Of a DNA stretch of 12,809 bases, positions 1 through 10,165 are shown in pieces. The position numbers and the translations under genes are program-made. The DNA is taken from the NCBI GenBank assembly GCA_001687465.1, contig LVLI01001138.1, positions 1-12,809 on the forward strand. Reading direction: 5' to 3'. Each line of letters starts with the position of its first letter. Position 1 is the stretch's first letter. The notes beneath the pieces were generated by a model. The model saw only the letters and a program-made list of their open reading frames with translations, searched no databases and was not told the DNA's origin. The stretch comes from Halocafeteria seosinensis. Lineage: Eukaryota > Sar > Bigyra > Bicosoecida.

Positions 1-54
1 ACACACACACAAATGTGACAGATAGCCCACCGGCCGGGAAGTTGACCGCATCCT
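1..54 (+). repeat. Dispersed repeat, copy 1 (CA tract plus conserved block)
   Basis: A short CA tract is followed by a 23-nt block at 13-35 that is identical to 9745-9767. After a diverged 9-nt spacer (36-44) comes ACCGCATCCT (45-54), again identical to copy 2 at 9777-9786. Both copies have the same orientation and the same internal spacing. The left edge lies at the window start, so the full unit may extend further left. The sequence does not show whether this is a mobile-element end, a satellite unit or a regulatory block. Confidence 0.75.
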
Positions 55-1065
55 CTTAACGAGGAGCGGTATGCGCCCGTGTTAAGCAGCGACGGGCCCG
101 CTGTTCCTGCAGCCTTGCTGACATGCGCCGTGAGGGAACACAGCACTGGTCCCGTCTGTTCGTGCTGGGGCTTTGTTTGGTTGAAATTAGGATCAACACG
201 AATTTATTAATCAGGTGGTGCAGAACCAAAACCCACTCGTATCTGATAGTGCATTACAGACAGTCGGCAAGTATTGAACCCGTATCTGAGCAAAGACCAT
301 GCTACCCTTCCACCAGAAAACGGAGTAGATCGTGTGCTTTCCTTCTTTAGCACAGTAGTGTGCGCGGAGGCAAACCATCCGCGAAGCCCAGCGTGATCCC
401 AATGTTTGCTTCCAGAGTGACTAAACAAGAGCTCTCGAACTCACCACCGTTTTTACCAGTGTACGCTTCCTTTGGCTTCAGTGGTAGTTGTCACAGACAA
501 TGTGCATTGACGTGGACAAATGCAGTTCCGGTTGTGTTGGCTTGGATGGGGTAAACGACGGGATTATGTGGTAATCCTGTACGGAATACTGAATTACGAA
601 AGTCAATGCATCCAGTGTAACGTAGGCGCTGACGGGTACAAGAACCGAGGAGTAGCTCGCGGGGTATTTGATAGCACAATTATCCAACAACACAATCCGC
701 TAGACCCGAAGCAGTCAGAGTTTACTAGCTGGTCTCAACTAACCGTGTTTGTTTCGCGGAAGTTAACTTAACTTCGCGCTGAAGTTCCCGCGCGGGGAGG
801 CAATCATTCCTTCGACTTACGAAGTTGAAGGACTTGACCTGTGTACGAACTGTCATGTATTGGTCTGCCAGGGGCGTTGTTAAGCCCGGTATTTCCCATG
901 CCAGGATAGAGGAGAAAAGCTGAGCTGATAGCGCTGTTGGCTGTTTGGAGCTTGGGCTACGTGGAGTAGACAAGTGGTTCTGCCAATGGCTAGCCAGCTC
1001 CCGGAACGACTAATTTGCCCTGTGAGCTTCCCTTCCCGCTACTATCGTCTTTAAAAAGCTATGCG
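55..1065. other. Upstream region with no gene seen
   Basis: No convincing coding region, tRNA or other RNA gene was found. Open frames on both strands are 83 codons or less, resemble nothing I recognise, and contain no coherent splice pattern. The right part is presumably promoter and 5' leader of the RCC1-TBC gene. It includes a near-perfect inverted repeat at 755-778 and GC-rich motifs such as TTTCGCGG (753-760) and CCCGCGCGGGG just downstream, which look like E2F-type sites. I see no clear TATA box close to the start codon. Confidence 0.5.
755..778. promoter_or_regulatory. Near-perfect inverted repeat with E2F-like core
   Basis: The left arm CGCGGAAGTTAA (755-766) pairs with the right arm TTAACTTCGCG (768-778), leaving one unpaired G in the left arm and a single central C. 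Further GAAGTT or AACTTC words follow (782-787 and around 819-829). The TTTCGCGG at the left edge resembles E2F/DP sites of many eukaryotes. It lies about 290 nt upstream of the RCC1-TBC start codon. Regulatory function is inferred from symmetry and position only. Confidence 0.3.
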
Positions 1066-1108
1066 ATGGGTAATATACCTTCCTCTAGCTCCTCATCAAC
1101 GTCTTTGA
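1061..1108 (+). other. Short uORF overlapping the RCC1-TBC start codon
   Basis: An ATG at 1061 lies five nucleotides before the proposed start ATG (1066) and in a different frame. It opens 15 codons and ends at TGA 1106-1108, inside the main coding sequence. If the 5' leader includes this ATG, the main protein would require leaky scanning, or the transcription start lies between or very near the two ATGs. It is visible in the sequence; use in the cell is not known. Confidence 0.4.
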
Positions 1109-4100
1109 CGGTGGCCTCCGCGGCACCTGCCTCCACCGGACGGAATGAGACAGCCATGGCAAGCGTTCGAACCACCGCAACTTCGATGCAGACCACTTCC
1201 CGAGCCAATGAAGCAGTTAATAATAATGGATCCCAACGGAAGTTGACTGGGGGAACAGGTGTTTCATCCGGTATTGCATCTGCCCACCAGGACAGTCGGC
1301 ATAACTCTAACCGAAAGGATCCTGGGGACACCGTTACAAGCGACGCTGGAATGCGAACCGCCAACATGGAGACGTCGTTTAGGAACTTCCGACATAGCCA
1401 TCATCATCATTCGACCTCCAGACCTGAAGGTGCTCCTCCACCGAGTGCCCCTACCACCAGGTTGCGAATGGAAGATATACCTCCCGATTTGATTAAGTAG
1501 GTAACCTTGCGCTTATTGCACTGCGCTTCCGTCACCAATGTGACCGTGCTATCTGCCGGAATACAGGAAAATCAAAGATGATGCAGCACGGGATTTGCGT
1601 AAAAAGTAAGTGCTTTTATTTTTTACTTCTAAGAAACAAAGGATGCGATAGGATTGGGCAAATCGCAGGGTTAAGAAGGATTACAGGGAACGATACAATC
1701 AGAAGTTACAACAAAAAGTGCCAAAGAAGCAAGAGTTCCTCAAAATTCGCCAAGAACGCGAAAAACGTCTGTCTTCAATCCGAAGGAGTGATAACGAAAT
1801 AGAATTTTCCCCAATGGTGACTGACACACAGCCAGGTTCTCGATCTTCTAGCTCTGAGGAGGAAGAGTCCTCTCGAACTGCCCCGGATAGCACGGAAGAT
1901 GACTCTCATTCCTATTCCGGTAGCCACCAGAGCAATGATAATGTGGGTACGAAAGGGAATGTGGACGTCGAAGATTCGAGACTCACTTCCTCCGGAGAGC
2001 GTCACGCTCAGTATACCCTCAACTACTCATCTTTGACTTATTCTGCCCCCGCTGTGCATAGGAATCTGCTGGAAACCCCCGCCGGTGCTCCGACGTACAC
2101 GGTACGGTCCACAATATTCAGGTCGGGAGTATCCAATCTGCCGTTTACCGAAACTGGAAGCAACGAAGGGGCACGAACAGCAGAACACTCTGTGAAACGG
2201 AGCCGTAGATACCGATACCGGAAGTGTATCGTCTGGGGTCGGGTTTCGGAGCTGGTAGATATTGACTCCTGGTTGACGGGTATTGCGCATAGCAGCGGCA
2301 CCAGTGCCCGAGAAAATGGCAATACCATTAAGTTCTATCCCACCGAACTAAAGCGCCTTCCAGGAGCGGGGTCTCAGCCGATTCTTTACGAACCTCGGTT
2401 GGGAAGTTCACTTCTAGAGAGCCCGTTTAGCACAATGAAGAGCTATGAAGACGAGGTGGATTACTCTGTTGTATTCGGAGATGCAGATAATCCCGAACAG
2501 GAAAAGCTAAAGGGCTCAACCGGACTAAGTATTGACATCGAGCAATTGTCGGCTTCTGGTCATCGGTGTCTCGTTTTGAGCGAGCAAGGCGATGTTTATG
2601 AATGGTATTTTAGTGACAGTATCGTTGCTCCATATCATGAAGACTTGAAATTCCCCTATTTGAATATTGATCAAGCTACGGAATCGAAACTGAACATGCT
2701 GAGAAGACGAAAACCGACAATAGTATGGAGTCTTAGTCTCGAACGGGTTATGAAGGGGATCGTCATCACCTCCGTCTCCTGCGGTGATACTCACTCTTTG
2801 GCGCTTGCTCATAACGGCTCCGTTTATTCGTGGGGATCGAGTGCACATGGAAGACTGGGGCATCCACAGCACGTATTGGATTTATGTGCGAACGCAAAGT
2901 CTAGTGTTACTTCAGCGCAAGACATCAATGACTTTTTACGAGGGGAAAATAGTGCTGTCCCCGTTGGACGCAGAGACGACGACCACACAACAGCAGAATT
3001 ATATGTACCCGAACCGGTAATAATAAGCGAACTCTCAGGTGCGACCATTATTGCTATTTCAGCGGGTTCCAGTCATTCTGCTGCGATCGCTGAAGACGGT
3101 TCACTCTACACATGGGGACGAGGCAACTTTGGCCGTTTAGGTCATGGAAATGAAGCCGACCAACCTCTGCCAAAGCGCGTGGCAGGAAGCGGAGCTTCGC
3201 AGGGGCGACCGAGATCTTCTAGCTTCCGCTTTAGCCGACGGTTCTCCAAAAAGAGCTCAGCTAAGTGGCGTAACGCTAATCGCCGTGGAACTGTGTCACT
3301 CGTGGACCGCAATCTTGCAAATTCGCACCAAGGCCTCTATACAGCTGATTCACATCTCAGTGCCTCCTATTGCACCGACCGAGACCCCGTCGAAGCGGGT
3401 TCTCGTCTTGATTCCTCAATGGAGCGTAATGGAGATGATTCTGCTAACGGAGACATCGACTGCAGTTTCCAGGAAGCTGGAATATCAAGAGATGCTTCGG
3501 AGTCGATGATGCACCAGGAGACAACAAACAGCGAATGCTGTGAAGGATCTGTTAAACTGTGGGAAGAAACCTCCAGAAATTCTTCGCTAGCATGGCGTGC
3601 GAAACAAAAAGCGATATCTGTAGCCTACAAGCTTAATGCAGTACCAGACCCAGTATGGAAGGATGTGGTCGTTGTTCGTGTTACGTGCGGTCGACGATTC
3701 ACTGCCTGTGTTGATAACCAGGGCTTCGTTTGGGTGTGGGGTGAAAACAACTACTTCCAATGCGGTGGACCGTTAGCGTCTGGCCCTACTCCTACGACAA
3801 AAGTATACGAACCGCGCCATGTTGCTATACCCCCTCCTTGTTTTCCATCAGGTGAGGATATAATCCGCTGGGGTGTTCTGTCATCCGTTACTCACCCTCG
3901 AAGCAATGATGCCCGCGGGATGGATACTGATACTCACGATTCACCTATGACTGATTCATCGAGGAATGGTACCCCTTACTCCAGTGTTCGGTTTTCACAT
4001 TTCTCGGAGAGAGAGCCAGAACAGGCGAATGTCTCGCCTTCTGAGAGTGCTTCTGAGGGCTCTCTGAGTGAGCTCGAGGTTTGCCCTGGAAACGCCGAAG

Positions 4101-6007
4101 CTCTAGCGGTAGACAGGGTAGCGGAGTGCTTTGTTGAAGCGCATCGGCACAAATGCGTCCTCAGAGGTCAGGCGGTTGCCATCAGTGCTGGCGAGTCACA
4201 CGTTCTAGTGCTCACAGCGGATGGAAGAGTCGTTTCTTGGGGATGTAATTCGTATCAACAAACTGGCCAGCAAGCAAGGCCTTGGTGGGAATTAAGTTCA
4301 AGCCCCACCGATGAAAATTCACAAAAGTGTCAACCTGCGACGGTGCCACTTTCCTCTTTGCTGTATAGAGAAGGTATAGAGGATTCGGTGGTAGCCGTAG
4401 AGGCCGGAAGCCACCACTCAATGGCACTGACGTTGCAGGGTCGGATGTTTGCTTGGGGTAGAAATCAAAGTGCAACGCTTGGAGCGCTTAATGACATTCC
4501 CACTAGACGCATTGCAGAGTGTGGCATGTCTATGCCAATGTCACGAGATGATCGCCAGGTGGAAGTTAGGCCTTGGCATTGTGTGAAGTCGTTTGCGGCT
4601 TGTATGGACTCTGTAATCATAGCCGATGCTAAACCTGTGGAGATGAATGGTGAAGAAACGGACATGCTTGGAGTAGTTGTGCCGAGGAAGTCCAGGCTTT
4701 CGCAACCGGGATGGATGCCCTCGTCATTGGTACACGCATTGGCGTCGAAGTCATTAGGGATGGGTGTAAGAATGTTTCACCGAAAAGCAGCAGTTGAAAA
4801 AGAGGAGTGGGCCAGCTATCTCAGGAGTATCCGCAACTCTTGCGGATTGTGTTCTGTGGAAGCCACAGAACGGCAAAGTGTTATGAGCCCCCTAAAGTGT
4901 GTTATTGAATGGGCCAGTCTCTTTGAGAGACAACTCCGAGGGACAGACGTGGCTAACGCACTGAAGAACTTTGGAGGAGTGTCGCCGCACCTGCGACACT
5001 ATGCCTGGCCTCGATGGTTGGGAAACCGTCTAGGGATTTCCCCCTTTACCTTCTCATGGTGTTTCCACCGAGCTGAAGCGTTTTTTGTTTGCAGTCGCCA
5101 GCGCTCCAAAAATAGAGTGCGTCCAAGTGAGGAACCTTCGTCGGCACCACCGACTTTTGCACCAGGCACTCATCCACTCGTCACACCGACGTCGGTAGAA
5201 AGGGCAAACTACGGATTCATTAGCGAAGAGAAAGTTTTGTTGCCCCCATTCTGCTTAGAACCGACGCTTCTCAATATCGGAACTGACATCAGACGTGTCT
5301 ACAGTGTTGTAAATCTTTTTCATCCCGGTGGCGTGCTGCATGGACGATTACTAGCCGTAATCCGAGCGTTTGTTGTTTACCAACCTACTATTGGGTATTT
5401 TCAAGAGCTTATTTATCCTGCGGCCCTGATTGTTTTGCACATTCATGATCCTTTCGTGGCATTTTTAACGTTTTCCAATTTAGTAACGTCGAATGAGTAC
5501 CTTGTCCTTTCTGGATACTACGATGGAAAGAAACAAACGGAAGTGATGGAACTGATAGAAGAAGCAATTCGCTGTTTTGATCCGCAGCTACTAAAGCTGG
5601 TCGGACACCAAGGGCTATGGCTGGTTGTAAACGTGTGGCTACGTTCTTTGTGCTTCAGGTTGCTGACCATTTCCCTGGCTTCTCAGCTTCTCGATCGGAT
5701 ACTGTTTCAGGGATATCACGTGGTCATCAAAGCAGCTGTGGCGATACTAAAATTGTTAAAGGAGTCCCTTGGGAAGGCCGAGGAAATTACTCCCATTATC
5801 TTGAAAAACTATGATAAAACTGACGTCAATGATGTGTGTAGTCCCCACGAGCTCTGGGAACAGTGTGTTTTCCCACAACTAATTAGAACTGTGGATGGTA
5901 TCACGTTGTCTGAAAGCGTTATGTCGAAACTCAATGACATCCTAGATGACCCTTTCGTTTACGAAGGTGCGGCATTCTTTTCAAATCCTCAAAGTACCCC
6001 GCGCTGA
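1066..6007 (+). CDS. RCC1-like beta-propeller protein with C-terminal TBC (Rab GAP) domain, three exons
   Basis: Coding sequence join(1066..1496, 1567..1605, 1669..6007), 1602 residues. Introns 1497-1566 (GTAGGT...ACAG) and 1606-1668 (GTAAGT...GCAG) both fall in phase 2, and joining them gives one continuous basic helix (about residues 140-196). The start was chosen at the first in-frame ATG; MGNIPSSS fits the N-myristoylation pattern (G2, S6). Residues 1-140 are Ser/Thr/Asn-rich with a short His run. RCC1-type blades are seen near residues 344, 447-473, 523-556 (HSLALAHNGSVYSWG), 618-651, 823-858, 993-1026 and 1065-1098, with Ser-rich inserts of about 135-170 residues between some. A TBC domain spans about 1259-1525: GVSPHLRHYAWPRWLGN, then a long insert, IGTDIRRVY with the arginine finger at R1366, and GYFQ with the glutamine finger at Q1402. 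TBC domains with both fingers speed GTP hydrolysis on Rab proteins, so Rab GAP activity is likely; the target Rab is unknown. The propeller may bind a partner or membrane. Chromatin or Ran function is less likely given the TBC domain and the acylation signal. Confidence 0.88.
4831..4871 (+). repeat. Two adjacent perfect hairpins inside the RCC1-TBC coding sequence
   Basis: CCGCAA (4831-4836) pairs with TTGCGG (4840-4845) across a 3-nt loop. GTTCTGTGG (4851-4859) pairs with CCACAGAAC (4863-4871) across another 3-nt loop. Both stems are perfect, and only five nucleotides separate the hairpins. They lie in the linker between propeller and TBC domain, where protein constraint is probably weaker. 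The pairing is direct; any role in the mRNA is unknown, and chance cannot be excluded. Confidence 0.4.
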
Positions 6008-6654
6008 TATTGTGGGAGCTTCGCTTAACTCCTTTGTACCGTCCAAATAAGAATTCGTGGCAAAGGCCAAAACGGGAAGGGATCAAATCAGAATATACTT
6101 TCCCTTATTTTGGACTACATGTGGTGTACCTGAATACCCGCACAATACTTAACACAACAGAAGCTTGAAACAGTCTCAACTAATACGCTGGAACAACTGA
6201 GTGCTTAGTGGTACCAAGACCACCAGGTAGCAGAAGTTCCTGTAACTCAGGAATCCAGTTTGCGCCTTGTCACTTACAGCCGAGCCAGAACCTGTGTAGC
6301 AATGCATCCCTTGTTTCTGCTATCCGTCACTATCCAACTCACACAAGTTGTGGGTCACAATTTCCAGCAAGTGAGTGTGCTTGAGTTCCAGTGCCGTGGA
6401 ACTTCAAGGCCCTATATTCGGAGTGTTGATTTATCTGGGAATGAATATTTTATCAATATCCTTCTTAGCTAGTGGCATTGGTTTGGTTGATTATTGAATC
6501 GATACGTAGTATAAAAATTTTGACCCCTGTATGTGTGGGTGTAGCTAATAGGCGCTGCGCGCATTGTCTGTCGAGACGCGCTTAACGGTCTTCCCGAGAG
6601 TCCTCTCTCTGGAGGCTCTATACGGCCATCTTACCACCCGAATCTAGAGGGGCA
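6008..6654. other. Intergenic spacer, RCC1-TBC 3' end to CFAP58 5' end
   Basis: The spacer should hold the RCC1-TBC 3' UTR and the CFAP58 promoter and leader. No canonical AATAAA was found; AATAAG occurs about 40 nt after the stop codon. A 70-codon open frame around 6260-6472 lacks family resemblance and is not called. An AT-rich stretch with TATAAAAA (6510-6517) precedes a GC-rich leader. No RNA gene was recognised. Confidence 0.5.
6510..6517 (+). promoter_or_regulatory. Candidate TATA box for CFAP58
   Basis: TATAAAAA is followed by further A/T and lies 138 nt upstream of the CFAP58 ATG. That distance would allow a 5' leader of roughly 110 nt. It is the best TATA match in this spacer, but motifs of this type occur by chance in AT-rich DNA and no transcript data are available. 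Confidence 0.3.
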
Positions 6655-9472
6655 ATGTCATCGGCTTCATCCGCTTCCAATAGTGGTGATTTAGACACGG
6701 AGGCTGTAGAGCAGACAGCTGAAGAGGCTGAATCTCTTCTGATTGAACTTCGGGACCATGGCGATAAACTTGCTGTCTTTCGAAGGGAGTATGAGAAGCT
6801 GTTCAATGTTTTTTCCGAGAGTTTAAAGAAGGATAAGAAGCAGAAGTCTAAGCTGAATCGGTATGGGAAGGAGCTGGAGAATGTCAAACGCAACAATGTG
6901 GAAGCTGAACAGGAGCAAGCTGACTTGGAAGCGGCGCAATACCAACTAAAAGATGATCTTAAGAGGACTCTGAATCAATTACAACGAACTCGAGCCAGTG
7001 TGAATGACAGGAAAAAACAAATCGAAAACATCCAAGCGACGAACGAAGGAATCCAAGCTGAAGTGGATGCCGGCTCCGATTGGAAAGAGGACCAATTGAA
7101 GCAAAAGGATGAACTGATACAGCAACGAAATAAGATTACAACGGAGTTAGAGCAATCACGCTCTGCTTTGTCAAAAGTGAGAAAGGAGGTAGAGAATTTG
7201 GACGAGCACGTGCAACAGGCTGAAACTGAGAAAAAGGAAGCTGATGCCGACGTTGATGAATTGGCTCGACTCATTGAGGAAAAACGGAACGAAACAAAAG
7301 AAGGCACGAAAAGGAAGGAACAGGGAGATCGGGAACTAAAGGAATTACAAGAACGAGTTCGGGAACTAGAAGAGACGCTGCAAAAGAAACAAAAAGAAGC
7401 TGAAGAGAAGAAAAAGGAAGCCGACGAGACCGATGCCAACATGACCAAAGCAAAGGAGGAGCTAGAGTCCTTCAAGAAAACATATGAGCGGCTCTACAGC
7501 GAAGCAAACAGAAAGCGTGACGAATTGGAGCAAGCTAGTCTTAACAATGAAAAGCTGGCAAGAGAATTGAATGAGTTGGAAGTTCAGATTAATCAAAAGA
7601 AAGAAGAGACTGACCAGGTCCGGACACGTCGAAAGCGTGTCAAACGTCTATTTGATCAATGCACAAAGAAAATGAAAGAGGCAGAGAACGAGCAAGCTAA
7701 AGCAGAAGAAGAACAAGCGAAATGCCGAGAGAGAATGGCTGAAGTCAATCGACAGGCCGATGAGCAACGGAAGAAGAACCAATCTGAGAAATCTGTCTCG
7801 GATGATCTGAAACGAGAGTATGATGTCTTGTCTCGCAGTGTCACGACCCAAGAAGAAAAGATTGGGCGCCTAAAAGAGGTTATCGAAATGCATAAATCAA
7901 CGACAAGAAATCTTGAGACAGAAATTGTCGGGTACAGGCACGAAGTGAAGAAGCAGCGCGACGAAATTCAGAGCTTGAAGAGCGACTTGGAAGCAAAGTC
8001 TGACGAGCTAGGAAAATACACCGAGAAGCATAACAAAATTCTTGAAGACATCAAGCTGCAAGAGCTCAAGATTACGTCATTGCAGCGGAAAATCACTGAC
8101 AAGAGTAATAAGCTAAAGCAGCAGCAGACGATGTATGAGACAGTTCGTGCCGATAGGAATATGTATAACAAACAATTGACGGAAGCCCAATCTGCAATTG
8201 AAGAAATGAAACGGCAATTTAAAACCCTAAACTTTCAGGTATGAGTCGCTGTTGTGAGCATATGCCGTCAGTCCTCTGGCTACTGTGGCATTTGTTGCAG
8301 ATTGAACAACTGAAGGATGAAATTACATCAAAAGATCACTCCCTAGTTAAAGAACATTTTGACCATCACAAGGTCAGTGTGCTATCTTGGAACATTTCTA
8401 CCCATAGGGTGAAGCACTTTACACACTTTTGGTATGGATGCAGGTTGAGAAAGAGAAGGAGTCGCTATCCAACGAGCTTGCTCGTGTACAGAAGCAAATC
8501 CAAAGCAGTGACCACATATTATCGAACCAAGACGCCGAAGCAGTGAAGCTAAATAGAGTAATTCAAGAGGCTGATGAAGAAAAGGTCCGTCAGGAGAAAG
8601 AATATAGAGCGATTTTATCTGAGCGGGACGTTCTACGAAACCAACTAGTGAAGCGGGACGAGGAGCTGAACAAATTGTATGAGAAACTGAAGGTACAGAA
8701 GAGCATCCTAGATCGCGGTGCAGCACAGTACGAGGAAAAGAAGAAGGAGATTGGCAAGAGAAAGCAACGCATCAAAGAATTGAAAGGAGAGTTGGAGGTG
8801 AGCAATGCTCAAATTTCGAACCTTCCCCACTTGGAGAATGAGAAGAAACGTCTGGAAGAGGAACTGCTTCAGGAGCAGACAAAAGTGACACGATTAGAGG
8901 AGGAGCTCAATCGGCCCTTTAATGTCCACCGATGGCGCCAATTGGAAGTATCCGACCCTGAAAGGTATGCTTTGATCCAGAAGGTATCATCGTTACAAAA
9001 GAGGCTTATTGACGCGCAAAACTCTCTTCAAGAAAAGGAAAACGAAATCCAGCAAAAGGAGCAGGCCTACATTAAACTAAAAGAAGTGTTGGCCAGACAA
9101 CCCGGAAATGAAGTAGACGAGCAAGCAGAATCCTACCAAGAGGCCCTCAAACGCAAGAACAAGCAGATGAAGTCTATCAATGCGGACTTGGAAAACTATA
9201 AGCATTTGGTGGATGAGTTGAGGAGGGAATTGAAATCCCTTGAAGATCGAATGCAGACCGTGAATCAACAATATATTCAACAGTACTACCAAGGAGATAG
9301 CCGGCAGACCGGGGAAGATTATAAGATGGAGTACAACGACGGAGAATACGACGAGTCGAATGAGGACATCACAGAAGAAGAACTCCAACGACTTCTTGCA
9401 GATGATAGTCAACAACCATCGCGTGAGGGGAGTAAAGAAAATGTGGGATCAAATTCTGAACTGTACGGATGA
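6655..9472 (+). CDS. CFAP58: Cilia- and flagella-associated protein 58 (axonemal coiled-coil protein), three exons
   Basis: Coding sequence join(6655..8238, 8301..8372, 8444..9472), 894 residues, close to the 872 of human CFAP58 (CCDC147). Introns 8239-8300 (62 nt) and 8373-8443 (71 nt, GTCAGT donor) are both phase 0; removing them restores IEQLKDEITSKDHSLVKEHF joined to HHK-VEKEKES, a signature stretch of the family. The protein is almost entirely heptad-rich coiled coil. Family landmarks: FRREYEKL at 42-49, YETVRADRNMY near 494-504, NVHRWRQLEVSDP from 712, LQKRLI soon after, and ARQPG at 769-773. In animals and algae CFAP58 is needed for axoneme and sperm-flagellum assembly. The C-terminal 55 or so residues are acidic, lineage-specific in appearance, and end with a KEN motif at 883-885. 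The ATG at 6655 is the first in frame, and the protein aligns with the family from its N-terminal part onward. Confidence 0.95.
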
Positions 9473-9729
9473 ATAGACACCAAATTGCTTTGTACTGGTT
9501 TTCGATACCAGCGTTCGAAAGTTCACTTCTACACACAGACAAACTGGCTACCACTACTCGGTACATTTTAAAACATTCGTGGGAAGCAATTTCTAGTCGT
9601 CGGTCCATTGAGTAGCAGATATTCCATGAGTAAGCTGCCCGCGTTCTCTTCTTCCGATCCTCGAAAAGCACAGCAAATCGCCTTCCTGTTTTCTAGAAGC
9701 TCCTGATGTGAAATGAACTCACAGCCTTT

Positions 9730-9786
9730 GACACACACACACACATGTGACAGATAGCCCACCGGCCAAAAAGACAACCGCATCCT
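9730..9786 (+). repeat. Dispersed repeat, copy 2 (CA tract plus conserved block)
   Basis: A CA microsatellite (9731-9744) runs into a 23-nt block (9745-9767) identical to 13-35. A diverged 9-nt spacer follows (9768-9776), then ACCGCATCCT (9777-9786) as in copy 1. The two copies lie 9732 bp apart in direct orientation and flank the RCC1-TBC and CFAP58 genes. Identity stops after 9786, so the conserved unit seen here is about 42 nt plus the CA tract. Confidence 0.8.
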
Positions 9787-10165
9787 ATTGTCTTACCATT
9801 CTCCTGAATAAGAAGTTTGAATTTCAGGTTACCTCAGACTGTGTTGACTTTACTGAGTTCTTGACGTCGACTTCCTTTTGTTTTGACTTCACTTCGCTCT
9901 TAGACAAGTAGTCACTGAGTTCTAGCACAACCAGATCATGTAGGATGCTGGTGATGGAGCGGTTCCTTGCTTCAATGCGTTTGAAGTTTATAGTACCTGT
10001 ACTTGTTGTACATTGAATTTGATGTTCCTCCGCATTCAAAATTGAAGCAGCAAACTTTTGAACCATGCCCAAGCGTTACGGTATTACCTCTGCAATGCAA
10101 CTTTACAGCCTGGAACAAGCCCATGTACCAATTGCATGAGGTCAAAACACCAACACCTGGGCGAC

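Noticed and set aside
123-973. Several 60-83 codon frames in the first kilobase
   Set aside because: Length is in the range expected by chance, and frames on both strands overlap without a consistent exon pattern.
1156-1172. GTTCGAACC resembling a tRNA B box
   Set aside because: It lies within exon 1 of the RCC1-TBC gene, with no A box or acceptor-stem pairing at the right distance.
2228-4490. Assignment as nuclear RCC1 (Ran exchange factor)
   Set aside because: Blades are separated by long inserts and the protein ends in a TBC domain with an acylation signal at the start; RCC1 itself is a compact single propeller.
4979-4999. 7-bp inverted repeat in the TBC coding region as a regulatory element
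   Set aside because: It falls on the conserved GVSPHLRHY motif, so protein constraint explains the sequence.
1718-6007. RCC1-TBC gene starting at GTG 1718
   Set aside because: Eukaryotic genes rarely start at GTG, and the frame continues upstream through two well-formed introns to an ATG at 1066.
6260-6472. Small plus-strand open frame in the RCC1-TBC to CFAP58 spacer
   Set aside because: No family resemblance and no splice partners; it overlaps the likely promoter zone.
6975-7475. Long antisense open frame opposite CFAP58
   Set aside because: Ser/Phe/Cys-rich shadow created by Glu/Lys codon bias of a coiled-coil gene; no domain or start context.
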